From Clostridia bacterium (GTDB lineage: Bacteria > Bacillota_A > Clostridia > Oscillospirales > CAG-272): a stretch of DNA of 16,486 nt. How positions within the stretch are numbered: position 1 is the stretch's first letter; every line of letters begins with the position of its first letter. Both the position numbers and the translations under genes were made by a program. The stretch is from assembly GCA_017454075.1 (NCBI GenBank), contig JAFTDQ010000088.1, forward strand, positions 1 to 16,486, in the 5' to 3' direction. Of this stretch, positions 1-6,898 are shown in pieces. Under the pieces are notes generated by a model, which did no database searches, had not been told where the DNA came from, and was given only the letters and a program-made list of their open reading frames with translations.

Positions 1-48
1 ACTCCCTCAGTCGGCTCCGCCGACAGCTCCCCCAAGGGGGAGCCGAGG
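1..48. repeat. hairpin repeat element, copy 1
   Basis: The element starts with CCCTCAGTCGG and consists of two adjacent stem-loops. One has TCGGC (11-15) pairing with GCCGA (19-23). The other has GCTCCCCC (26-33) pairing with GGGGGAGC (36-43). On the opposite strand it reads C/G-rich hairpin, short spacer, second hairpin, then ACTGAGGGA. The elements at 188-247 and 294-350 have this same plan, so I treat the three as one family. Such GC-hairpin repeats are common between genes in gut Clostridia genomes (general recollection, not searched). No coding potential is seen. The copy may extend beyond the left edge. Confidence 0.6.
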
Positions 49-108
49 GTTTGTGCTATTCTTTTGTCGAATCGCTGATTGAAAATAATATCCCGTTCTA
101 TGTTCTCA

Positions 109-162
109 ACACCTCATCCGGTCGGCTTCGCCACCCACCTTCTCCTCGAGGAGAAGGCTTTC
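109..162. repeat. hairpin repeat element of a second type
   Basis: This intergenic element reads CACCTCATCCGGTCGGCTTCG, then CCACC, then a perfect 20-bp palindrome at 139-158 (CCTTCTCC and its complement around TCGA). It differs in sequence from its three neighbours but shares their plan of a short G/C-rich hairpin next to a longer one. No gene overlaps it. It is probably a dispersed non-coding repeat. That it is dispersed cannot be shown from a single copy. Confidence 0.45.
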
Positions 163-187
163 AAAAATCAGCAGAATGCCAAACGAA

Positions 188-247
188 AGGCCCCCTTGTG
201 TAAAGGGGGCTTGCATCCGAGCGAAGCGAGGATGACTGAGGGATTGT
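188..247. repeat. hairpin repeat element, copy 2 (inverted relative to copies 1 and 3)
   Basis: The first stem-loop is GCCCCC-TTGTGTAAA-GGGGGC (about 190-210). The second is CATCC-GAGCGAAGCGA-GGATG (about 213-233). ACTGAGGGATT follows. The TTGTGTAAA loop recurs as TTTACACAA at about 330 and, with CTGTGTAAA, in the operon terminator at 365-398. The order of parts matches the reverse complement of copies 1 and 3. Confidence 0.6.
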
Positions 248-293
248 TATAGCAAAGCAAAGAAGTTCTGCTCCGTCCGTTGCCTTAATCTTG

Positions 294-350
294 ACAATCC
301 CTCCGCCTCGCGACGCGAGGCACCTCCCTTTACACAAGGGAGGCTATCGG
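294..350. repeat. hairpin repeat element, copy 3
   Basis: AATCCCTCCG is followed by the hairpin CCTCGC-GAC-GCGAGG and then by CCTCCC-TTTACACAA-GGGAGG. The reverse complement aligns part for part with copy 2 at 188-247. It lies just beyond the terminator of the minus-strand operon and has no coding content. Confidence 0.6.
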
Positions 351-364
351 CCGGCGGCGCGCCG

Positions 365-398
365 AAAAAAACGCCCCCCCTGTGTAAAGGGGGCGTTT
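365..398 (-). terminator. intrinsic terminator of the glp-patB operon
   Basis: On the minus strand AAACGCCCCC (398-389) pairs with GGGGGCGTTT (378-369) and runs into a T tract (371-365). It lies 22 bases after the stop codon of the C-S lyase gene, where the operon should end. Its stem and its GTGTAAA loop closely resemble the repeat hairpins at 190-210 and 326-346, so it may be a repeat copy that was taken over as a terminator. Confidence 0.85.
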
Positions 399-420
399 AC
401 GTTAAATGCGTTTTTTTCCG

Positions 421-1578
421 TCAGATAAGGTCTCCGAGCGCCGTTTCGAGGCGGGCGAGGCCTTCTTTCACAACGCTTCGGGGACAGGCGACGTTCATCC
501 TCACGTGATACCGCCCGGCGTCCTCTCCGTAGATAACGCCCTCAGAGAGCACGAGCCCCGTCTTTTCCCTTATGTATTCCGCCGGTCTTGTCAGCCCCGT
601 TCCGCTCATGTCCATCCAGATAAGATAGGTCGCGTCGGGATGAAAGACCTTTATCCCGGGGAGCCGCTCCGATACAAAGCTTTCGACGAGGAGCTTGTTT
701 TCATACAGATACCGCCGGAGCTCCGAGAGCCATTCCCCGCCCCCGGTAAATGCGGCGACGGCCGCGGTCACGGCAAAGGCGTTCGGCTCCCCGACCTCGT
801 CGGTGTTGAGCGCGCGCCACACCCTGTGTCTCAGCTTTGGCTCGCGCACGGCGGCGCACGCCGTCTGCAGCCCCGCGATATTGAACGCCTTCGTCGGCGC
901 CATGCACACGACGGTGATCCCCTCGCACTCGGGCGCCGCTCTCAGGAACGGAACGTATTCCTTCCCCGGGTCGGTCAGGTCGCAGTGTATCTCGTCGGAG
1001 ATCACCGTGACCCCGTATCTGAGGCAAAGGCGGCCGACCTCCGAAAGCTCCCCGGCCGTCCATATCCTTCCCGTCGGGTTGTGCGGATTGCAGAGGAAGA
1101 GCATCGAGGTCTGAGGGTCGGCAAGCGCCCTTTCGAGCGCCGCGAAATCTATCGAGCAGCCGTCGGAACCGAATTTAAGCGGCGCGTCGAGCACCCGCCG
1201 TCCGCTGTTCACCACGCTGCTGAAAAAACAGTTGTAGACCGGGGTCATCATGACGACGTTTTCGTTTTCCGTCGTGAGCTTTCTCACGCAGCTCGACAGG
1301 ATCGGCACGACGCCCGTCGCGAAAATGAGGTCTTCCCTGTCGTATTTTATCCCGTGGCGGTCTTTCCACCAGCCGATATAGGCGTCGTACCATTCGGGGG
1401 TCAGGTCGGAATAGCCGAAAACTCCGTTGCCGAGGCGCTTTTTCAGCGCTTCGATCACGGGAGGCGCCGCCTCGAAATCCATGTCGGCGACCCACATCGG
1501 GATCTCGTTCTCCCCGATATCCCATTTGTAGGACGCCGTCCCCCGGCGGTCGATCACCCTGTCAAAATCGTATTTCAT
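421..1578 (-). CDS. patB: PatB/MalY-family PLP-dependent C-S lyase (cystathionine beta-lyase type aminotransferase)
   Basis: The 385-residue protein is a cytosolic fold-type I PLP enzyme. The stretch SDEIHCDL followed by APTKAFNIAGLQ is the signature of the MalY/PatB branch, with Lys230 as the expected Schiff-base lysine. FATGVVPILSS and LFLCNPHNPTGR are also typical, and the length is normal. Members cleave cystathionine, or cysteine to pyruvate, ammonia and sulfide. Some act mainly as regulators, as MalY does on the maltose system of E. coli. AAAAAGGAG lies seven bases before the ATG and fixes the start. It is the last gene before the terminator at 365-398. The link with glycerol metabolism is not obvious, and an internal promoter is possible. 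The family is secure; the exact substrate is not, so the symbol is family-level. Confidence 0.88.
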   Translation of the reverse strand: MKYDFDRVIDRRGTASYKWDIGENEIPMWVADMDFEAAPPVIEALKKRLGNGVFGYSDLTPEWYDAYIGWWKDRHGIKYDREDLIFATGVVPILSSCVRKLTTENENVVMMTPVYNCFFSSVVNSGRRVLDAPLKFGSDGCSIDFAALERALADPQTSMLFLCNPHNPTGRIWTAGELSEVGRLCLRYGVTVISDEIHCDLTDPGKEYVPFLRAAPECEGITVVCMAPTKAFNIAGLQTACAAVREPKLRHRVWRALNTDEVGEPNAFAVTAAVAAFTGGGEWLSELRRYLYENKLLVESFVSERLPGIKVFHPDATYLIWMDMSGTGLTRPAEYIREKTGLVLSEGVIYGEDAGRYHVRMNVACPRSVVKEGLARLETALGDLI

Positions 1579-1604
1579 CTGACGTCTCCTTTTTAGTTAT
1601 CGCG

Positions 1605-1753
1605 TCAGTCGGCGGCGGCCACCCTGACGACGGTGTCGGCTCCGCAGCCGAAGCCCCGCGGTAGATCGCGTCTTTTCCGCAGATATCGACCCATCTGCCG
1701 AGCCCGTCGAGCATGGCGGACTCCATCGGAGGGACCGCGCCGCCCTGTATCAC
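1605..1753 (-). pseudogene. possible small ORF broken by a one-base frameshift
   Basis: Between the DUF1667 gene and the C-S lyase gene lie about 170 bases with coding-like base use. From a GTG overlapping the upstream stop codon, one frame reads MIQGGAVPPMESAMLDGLGR and on through DAIYRG. At a run of four C on the plus strand (1654-1657) the coding-like signal moves to another frame, GFGCGADTVVRVAAAD, which stops at 1605, 26 bases before the next ATG. One extra G (minus strand) in that run would join both halves into a protein of about 49 residues. Read without the shift, the first frame runs on for 63 residues and overlaps the next gene. No good ribosome binding site is seen. I do not recognise the family. 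It may be a sequencing error, a decayed gene or chance. Confidence 0.3.
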
Positions 1754-2118
1754 GCCTTTTTACCGACCGATTTCGTCGCTATGACGTCGACTCCGGTCCC
1801 TGCGACGTCCGGGATAACGGTCTGCCCCTCGCTTACGGGCGCCGTCAGTTCTTTTTCCCGTATTTCCTTCATGACGTCGAAGATTGCTCCCTTCGGGACG
1901 TCGGAACGCGTCTTTACCGAGACGCGGGGTATCTCCCCGCCGGTCACCCTCACGGTCGACGTCACCGTCCGGGTGGGACTCGTGACCTCCTTTTCTCCGT
2001 AAGCGGCGCCTCGCGGACATCTGTTCCCCGTCACGGCGACCTTTCCGTCGTCTCCGACCGTCACGGTAAGGGCGCACCCCATGGGGCACTGTATGCACGT
2101 CAGTTCTCTCGTTTCCAT
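1750..2118 (-). CDS. DUF1667 cysteine-motif protein of the glycerol-3-phosphate oxidation cluster
   Basis: This is a small 122-residue protein. The N-terminus holds CIQCPMGC and later RCPRG: Cys8, Cys11, Cys15 and Cys34. The pattern C-x2-C-x3-C-x18-C resembles the 4Fe-4S site at the start of molybdopterin oxidoreductases, so an iron-sulfur cluster is likely (inference). The rest is beta-rich, with no membrane segment. DUF1667 proteins are known to sit beside a GlpA-like dehydrogenase and a second flavoprotein in anaerobes, as here. A role as electron-transfer subunit, in place of GlpC, is a reasonable guess but not shown. GGAGG nine bases before the ATG overlaps the end of the preceding gene, and only four bases separate the two genes, so they are translationally coupled. 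Confidence 0.85.
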   Translation of the reverse strand: METRELTCIQCPMGCALTVTVGDDGKVAVTGNRCPRGAAYGEKEVTSPTRTVTSTVRVTGGEIPRVSVKTRSDVPKGAIFDVMKEIREKELTAPVSEGQTVIPDVAGTGVDVIATKSVGKKA

Positions 2119-2122
2119 AAGG

Positions 2123-3385
2123 TCAGTCCTCCGCCCTGATAATGATCTCTTCGGCGTCGCCGATCAGCCCGAGCTCGGATCTTTTCAGAGTGATCTCCTC
2201 CATCTCTCCGGGGGCCATGACGCGCTTTTTCTGTTTCTTTATCTGTCTGTCGCCGAAATACACCGAAAGCGTCTTGTCCCTGAGGACCTCCCCGACCCTG
2301 AACCGGACGACGACGTCCTGACCGGCGCCGGTCGACACGCTCTGCGGGACCGTGTATCTGACGCCGCCCTCGCCGCGCAGAGGCACGTTTCTGCCTTCGG
2401 GGACGGTCTCTCCCTTTACGAACGCCGCGGCGTTCTGTCCCGCGCGCGTCGCCTCCTCGGAAACGTAGTCGACGAGGTCGTGCACGTGGAGGACGTTCCC
2501 GCAGGCGAAAACTCCTGGAACGCTCGTTTCGAGCCGTTCGTTCACGACGGGACCGCCGGTCACGCGGTCAAGGGTCACGCCGGCCGACTTTGAAAGCTCG
2601 TTTTCCGGCAGAAGCCCGCAGGAAAGCAGCAGCGTATCGCAGGAAAAACGGATCTCCGTGCCCGGGATCGGACGTCTGTTCCCGTCGACCTCCGACACGG
2701 TCACGCCGGTCACGCGGCGCTTTCCTTCTATCCCCGTCACGGTATGGCTGAGAAGGAGAGGTATCCCGTAGTCGTCGAGGCACTGAACGATATTTCTTTT
2801 AAGCCCTCCGGAGTACGGCATAAGCTCGGCGACGGCCTTTACCTTCGCGCCCTCGAGGGTCATCCGGCGCGCCATTATGAGCCCGATGTCGCCCGAGCCG
2901 AGGATGACGACCTCTTTTCCGACGAGCCGCCCCTCGATGTTCATGAGCCGCTGCGCCGTTCCCGCCGTGAAAATGCCGGCGGGACGGTATCCCGGAAGCC
3001 CGAGCGCGCCGCGGGGCCTTTCGCGGCATCCCATGGCGAGCACGACCGCCCCGGCCTTTATCATCACGGCGCCCTCATCCGAGCTCACGCAGACAAGCTC
3101 GCGTTCGCCCGATATATCGGCGACGATCGTCTTTAATCTGTATTCTATACCGAGAGACAGCGCCTCCCTGACGTATCTTCCGGCGTATTCCGGTCCCGTC
3201 AGCTCTTCTTTGAAGGCGTGAAGACCGAAGCCGTTGTGTATGCACTGATTGAGAATGCCGCCGAGGCGCTCGTCCCTTTCTATTATGAGGACGTCGTCGA
3301 TTCCCGCCTTTTTTGCGGCTGTCGCGGCGGCGAGCCCGGCGGGGCCGCCCCCGACGATCACAAGATCGCGTTTCAGGGTCTTCAA
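2123..3385 (-). CDS. FAD/NAD(P)-binding oxidoreductase, partner of the GlpA-like dehydrogenase
   Basis: The 420-residue soluble flavoprotein has two dinucleotide folds: VIVGGGPAGLAAA near residue 10 for FAD, and VVILGSGDIGL near residue 160 for NAD(P)H. GVFACGNVLHVHD is the usual C-terminal FAD contact. The last 90 or so residues form an extra beta-rich region. I see no CxxC redox pair of the thioredoxin-reductase type. The start is TTG: it lies six bases after a strong GGAGGTGA and overlaps the previous stop by four bases (TTGA), so no ATG is needed. Proteins of this kind lie between GlpA-like and DUF1667 genes in many anaerobes. They may pass electrons from glycerol-3-phosphate oxidation to a nicotinamide or another carrier. 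The direction and the acceptor are not known from sequence. Confidence 0.85.
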   Translation of the reverse strand: MKTLKRDLVIVGGGPAGLAAATAAKKAGIDDVLIIERDERLGGILNQCIHNGFGLHAFKEELTGPEYAGRYVREALSLGIEYRLKTIVADISGERELVCVSSDEGAVMIKAGAVVLAMGCRERPRGALGLPGYRPAGIFTAGTAQRLMNIEGRLVGKEVVILGSGDIGLIMARRMTLEGAKVKAVAELMPYSGGLKRNIVQCLDDYGIPLLLSHTVTGIEGKRRVTGVTVSEVDGNRRPIPGTEIRFSCDTLLLSCGLLPENELSKSAGVTLDRVTGGPVVNERLETSVPGVFACGNVLHVHDLVDYVSEEATRAGQNAAAFVKGETVPEGRNVPLRGEGGVRYTVPQSVSTGAGQDVVVRFRVGEVLRDKTLSVYFGDRQIKKQKKRVMAPGEMEEITLKRSELGLIGDAEEIIIRAED

Positions 3386-4818
3386 AGCGTATCACCTCCC
3401 GTAAGCTCAGAGCCCGGCCTGTTTTTCGTCACCTTTTCGACCGGTATGCCGAGCTCCCGCGACAGTATCGCCACAGCGCCGGGCGTGCAGAAGCCCGCCT
3501 GGCATCTCCCCATTCCCTGTCTCACGCGGCGCTTTATCCCGTCGAGACTTCGGGCGCCGGGGTTTCTCCTGATCGCGTCGATTATCTCGCCCTCCGAGAT
3601 CTCCTCGCAGCGGCAGATGATGTTGCCGTACGCGGGATTTTCGGATATGAGCGCAGAGCGCTCCTCCGGGCTGAGCTTTGCCGGGCTTACGAACCCCTTC
3701 CGCTCGCTTATAAAATTCTTTTTTTCGCCCGCGCCGAGCTTTTCGGCTATCTGCGCGGCGATATATTCGCCTATTGCCGGGGCGCCGGTAAGTCCCGGCG
3801 ATTCGACGCCGGCGGCGTCGAAGAAGCCCGGCGCGTCCTCCGGCTCCCCGAGGATGAAGTCGCCGCCTTCCTCGTGCGCCCTGAGACCTGAAAAGCCGGT
3901 TATGATCTTTCCGTACGGTATCCCCGGGACGCTGAGAAGAGCCCTTTCCCTGACGGACGCGGTCCCGGCGGCCGTCGTTCTCGTGTCCTCGCGGTCCGGA
4001 ACGTCGTCGGCGCTCGGCCCGACGAGAAGGTTCCCGTGGACCGTCGGCGCGACAAGGACGCCCTTTCCGTATTTGCCGGGAAGCTGGAACACCGTCCGGC
4101 TGACAAGCCCTCCGACCTCGCGGTCGAGCAGGACGTATTCGCCCCTCCTTGCCGTGATTTTTATCTTCTTGTCCGAGACCATATTGTGGAAGAGATCGGA
4201 GTAGACGCCCGCAGCGTTGACCACGCAGCGCGCCGCGACGTCCCCGCGGTCGGTGATCACCCGGAAGCCGTCCGGCTCCTTTATGATACCCGAGACCGTC
4301 GTGAGGAACGAGAACTCCGCGCCGTTTGCCGCCGCGTTCTCTGCAAACGCGACGGTCATGCCGAAGGGGCACACTATCCCGGCGGTCCCCGCAAGCAGGG
4401 CGGAAACGACCTTGCCGCTCACCGCGGGCTCGAGCCGGCGGGTCTCCTCTCCGGATATTATCGAAAGCCCCTTCACGCCGTTTTTCAGACCTCTTTCGAA
4501 GAGCTCTTTCAGCGCGGGCAGATCGTTTTCGTCAAAGCAGAGCACGAGCGAGCCGTTTTCGCGGTACGGGAAATCAAGAGTTTTTGACAGCTCGCGCACG
4601 AGCTCCGCGCCGCGGATATTCATTTTTGCCTTGAGAGAGCCCGGCACGGCGTCGTAGCCCGCGTGGACTATCGCCGAATTGGCCTTGCTCGTCCCTGAGC
4701 ATACGTCCTCTTCCTTTTCGGCCACACAGACCGAAAGATCGTATTTCGAGAGTTCCCTCGCGACGGCGCATCCGACGACGCCGGCGCCTATCACAAGAAC
4801 GTCATATCTGTCATTCAT
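3382..4818 (-). CDS. glpA: GlpA-like FAD-dependent glycerol-3-phosphate dehydrogenase with C-terminal [2Fe-2S] domain
   Basis: The 478-residue protein opens with an FAD-binding DAO domain ([20 protein letters not shown]). [21 protein letters not shown] is a typical glycerol-3-phosphate dehydrogenase stretch. The C-terminus carries a BFD-like domain with Cys402, Cys404, Cys439 and Cys444 (ICRCEE, then GRCQAGFC), expected to hold a [2Fe-2S] cluster. It should oxidise glycerol-3-phosphate to dihydroxyacetone phosphate. I start it at [13 protein letters not shown] lies eight bases upstream, and the longer frame would add 15 residues unlike the family. The ATG overlaps the glpK stop by eight bases (ATGAATGA). 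The enzyme is shorter than E. coli GlpA (about 540 residues). Other DAO-family substrates are possible, but the glpK neighbour argues strongly for glycerol-3-phosphate. Confidence 0.88.
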   Translation of the reverse strand: MNDRYDVLVIGAGVVGCAVARELSKYDLSVCVAEKEEDVCSGTSKANSAIVHAGYDAVPGSLKAKMNIRGAELVRELSKTLDFPYRENGSLVLCFDENDLPALKELFERGLKNGVKGLSIISGEETRRLEPAVSGKVVSALLAGTAGIVCPFGMTVAFAENAAANGAEFSFLTTVSGIIKEPDGFRVITDRGDVAARCVVNAAGVYSDLFHNMVSDKKIKITARRGEYVLLDREVGGLVSRTVFQLPGKYGKGVLVAPTVHGNLLVGPSADDVPDREDTRTTAAGTASVRERALLSVPGIPYGKIITGFSGLRAHEEGGDFILGEPEDAPGFFDAAGVESPGLTGAPAIGEYIAAQIAEKLGAGEKKNFISERKGFVSPAKLSPEERSALISENPAYGNIICRCEEISEGEIIDAIRRNPGARSLDGIKRRVRQGMGRCQAGFCTPGAVAILSRELGIPVEKVTKNRPGSELTGGDTL

Positions 4819-6319
4819 CGCTGTTTTCCTCTTTCGCCCAGTATAACGCGCACCTGACCGCACGGCGCCAGCCCCTCAGGAGCTCTTTTCTCTTTTCGCG
4901 GTCTATTTCCGGATCAAACGCCTTTTCACAGCGCCAGTTTGACCGTATCTCGCCGGGTCCCTTCCAGAATCCGACGGCAAGCCCCGCGAGGTAGGCGGCG
5001 CCGAGCGCCGTCGTCTCGACGCACACCGGCCGGACTATCCTCACGCCGGATACGTCCGCCTGAAACTGCATCAGGAAATTGTTCGCGCTCGCGCCTCCGT
5101 CGACGCGGAGGGTGGATATTTTTATTCCCGAGTCCTCGGCCATCGAAGCGACGAGATCGTTCGTCTGATATGCGAGCGACTCTACCGCCGCCCTTATGAA
5201 ATGATCCTTCGACACTCCCCGGGTGAGCCCCACGACGATCCCGCGCGCGTACTGTTCCCAGTACGGCGCGCCCATCCCCGAGAAGGCGGGCACTATATAT
5301 ACTCCGTTCGTGTCGTCGACCGCCCGGCAGTATTCCTCCGACTGGGGAGCCGTGCGGATCATACGCATCTCGTCCCTCAGCCACTGTATTGCGGCGCCCT
5401 CTATAAAGACGCTGCCTTCAAGGGCGTAGTTCACGTCGCTCCCGAGCCCGGCAGCGATCGTCGTGATCAGCCCGTTCCGCGAGCGCACGGCCTCGCGCCC
5501 CGTGTTCATGAGCATGAAGCCGCCCGTGCCGTAGGTGCTCTTGACGTCGCCGGGCTCAAAGCCGCACTGTCCGAAAAGCGCCGCCTGCTGGTCGCCCGCG
5601 GCGCCCGAGATGGGGATCTCGCCGCCGAACTTCGTCGTATATCCGAACACCCCGCCCGAGGGTCTCACCTCGGGGAGCATGCTTTCGGGGATCCCGAAAT
5701 AGTCGAGCAGCTTTTTGTCCCAGCGGAGGTTTCTTATGTCAAAGAGCATTGTCCGCGAGGCGTTCGTGTAGTCCGTCGCGTGGACGCGCCCGTCCGTGAG
5801 GTTCCATATGAGCCAGGTGTCGACCGTCCCGAATCTGAGCTCCCCGCGCGCGGCCTTTTCCCCCGCCCCCCGGACGTTACGGAGGATCCAGGCGATCTTG
5901 CTCGCCGAAAAATACGCGTCCGGCACGAGCCCCGTCGTCTCCCTTACGTAGTCCGACAGGCCGTCCGCCTTGAGCTTTTCGATGATCCCCGCCGTCCTCC
6001 GGCACTGCCATACTATCGCGTTGAACACCGGTCTGCCGGTCGCGGCCTCCCAGACGACCGTCGTTTCGCGCTGGTTGGTTATCCCTATCGCGGCGATCTC
6101 GTCGGGCCTCGCCTCTATCTTCTGCATGGCCTCCATCGCGACGCCCATCTGGCTCGACCATATCTCCATCGGATCGTGTTCCACCCAGCCCGGCTCGGGA
6201 TATATCTGCGGGAATTCCCGCTGGACCATGCTTTCGATCCCGCCGTCCCTCCCGAAGAGGATCGCCCGCGAGCTCGTCGTGCCCTGATCCATCGATAATA
6301 CGTATTTTTTGTCAGTCAT
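4811..6319 (-). CDS. glpK: glycerol kinase
   Basis: The 502-residue FGGY-family kinase converts glycerol and ATP to glycerol-3-phosphate in the cytosol. The phosphate-binding loop [13 protein letters not shown] lies at residues 10-22. [10 protein letters not shown] matches the glycerol-contact Arg-Glu pair. [13 protein letters not shown] carries the catalytic-base aspartate (Asp243). [14 protein letters not shown] and [18 protein letters not shown] complete the ATP side. Length and motif order are normal. I start at MTDKKYV because GAGG lies nine bases before this ATG; an upstream TTG would put the ribosome site inside the gene. It is the first gene of a tightly packed operon with the GlpA-like dehydrogenase, behind its own promoter (6355-6383). 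No glycerol facilitator gene and no GlpP antiterminator are in the window. Confidence 0.97.
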   Translation of the reverse strand: MTDKKYVLSMDQGTTSSRAILFGRDGGIESMVQREFPQIYPEPGWVEHDPMEIWSSQMGVAMEAMQKIEARPDEIAAIGITNQRETTVVWEAATGRPVFNAIVWQCRRTAGIIEKLKADGLSDYVRETTGLVPDAYFSASKIAWILRNVRGAGEKAARGELRFGTVDTWLIWNLTDGRVHATDYTNASRTMLFDIRNLRWDKKLLDYFGIPESMLPEVRPSGGVFGYTTKFGGEIPISGAAGDQQAALFGQCGFEPGDVKSTYGTGGFMLMNTGREAVRSRNGLITTIAAGLGSDVNYALEGSVFIEGAAIQWLRDEMRMIRTAPQSEEYCRAVDDTNGVYIVPAFSGMGAPYWEQYARGIVVGLTRGVSKDHFIRAAVESLAYQTNDLVASMAEDSGIKISTLRVDGGASANNFLMQFQADVSGVRIVRPVCVETTALGAAYLAGLAVGFWKGPGEIRSNWRCEKAFDPEIDREKRKELLRGWRRAVRCALYWAKEENSDE

Positions 6320-6354
6320 TCTGTCCGTCCTCAACGGTTTTTTTCTGTCTTATA

Positions 6355-6383
6355 ATGATATCATAAAACGCGTGAATTATCAA
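6355..6383 (-). promoter_or_regulatory. promoter of the glp operon
   Basis: On the minus strand TTGATA (6383-6378) is followed by exactly 17 bases and TATCAT (6360-6355). It lies between the terminator of the upstream operon and glpK. The leader of about 30 bases ends with GAGGACGGACAGAATG. I see no terminator-antiterminator structure in this leader, so GlpP-type control is not evident. Confidence 0.8.
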
Positions 6384-6402
6384 GACGTGAGTAAAAGACC
6401 GG

Positions 6403-6431
6403 AATAAAAAAGCGGCGCGATCACGCGCCGC
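6403..6431 (-). terminator. intrinsic terminator of the isc-metal-tadA operon
   Basis: On the minus strand GCGGCGCG (6431-6424), loop TGAT, CGCGCCGC (6419-6412) is a perfect eight-base-pair stem followed by TTTTTTATT. It starts nine bases after the tadA stop codon and clearly separates the two minus-strand operons. Confidence 0.93.
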
Positions 6432-6439
6432 CGTAAACA

Positions 6440-6898
6440 CTATTTTTGCTTTGATCTCAGCCCGGTGAAGAAATCCGACAGCAGAGCCGCGCATTCTTCG
6501 GCGAGGACGCCGCCCGTTATCTCCGGCCTGTGGTTGTAAGGAAGCGCGCTGAGATCCGTGACCGAGCCGAAGGAGCCGGCCTTCCCGTCCCGGGCGCCGA
6601 AAACGACCCGCTCTATCCGGGAGTTGATGACGGCTCCCGCGCACATCGGGCAGGGCTCGAGCGTGACGTAGAGAGCGCATCCCGGGAGCCGCCAGCCGCC
6701 GAGCCGCCGGCACGCCCGGTCGATACAGAGTATCTCGGCGTGATGTAGGGCGTTTTTCGACCTCTCGCGCGTGTTGTGAGCCGAGGCGATAACCTCGCCG
6801 CCCCTCACAATGACAGCCCCGACGGGCGTCTCGCCCTCCGCGGCCGCCGCGCGTGCCTCGTCCAGCGCGAGGGACATGAACGTTTCGTCCTCAGTCAT
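6440..6898 (-). CDS. tadA: tRNA-specific adenosine deaminase
   Basis: The 152-residue zinc deaminase converts A34 to inosine in the anticodon of tRNA-Arg(ACG). The zinc site and catalytic residues are plain: His53-Ala-Glu55 (HHAE) and Cys83/Cys86 in LEPCPMCAGA. INSRIERVVFGARDGKAGSFGS is the typical TadA continuation that separates it from cytidine deaminases, and the length is normal. The ATG overlaps the stop of the P-type ATPase by eight bases (ATGACTGA), with CTGAGGG about ten bases upstream, so it is translated as the last gene of the isc-metal operon. A strong terminator follows. The functional link with metal export is unclear; tadA is zinc-dependent and essential in many bacteria. Confidence 0.95.
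   Translation of the reverse strand: MTEDETFMSLALDEARAAAAEGETPVGAVIVRGGEVIASAHNTRERSKNALHHAEILCIDRACRRLGGWRLPGCALYVTLEPCPMCAGAVINSRIERVVFGARDGKAGSFGSVTDLSALPYNHRPEITGGVLAEECAALLSDFFTGLRSKQK

Noticed and set aside
188..350. Possible CRISPR array in the repeat cluster
   Set aside because: The repeats are hairpins in opposite orientations with irregular spacing and diverged sequence. There are no constant repeats with unique spacers and no cas genes.
406..1596. Long open frame on the plus strand opposite the C-S lyase gene
   Set aside because: The protein is Arg/Pro/His-rich with no family motifs, and the minus strand encodes an intact PLP enzyme. In high-GC genes, antisense frames stay open by composition.
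5201..6298. 365-codon frame antisense to glpK
   Set aside because: It mirrors the glpK codons, has arginine- and proline-rich composition and no ribosome site. glpK is intact on the other strand.
6320..6354. GlpP-type antiterminator leader or riboswitch before glpK
   Set aside because: The leader is about 30 bases long and has no terminator or alternative stem. The only strong terminator belongs to the upstream operon and lies before the glpK promoter.
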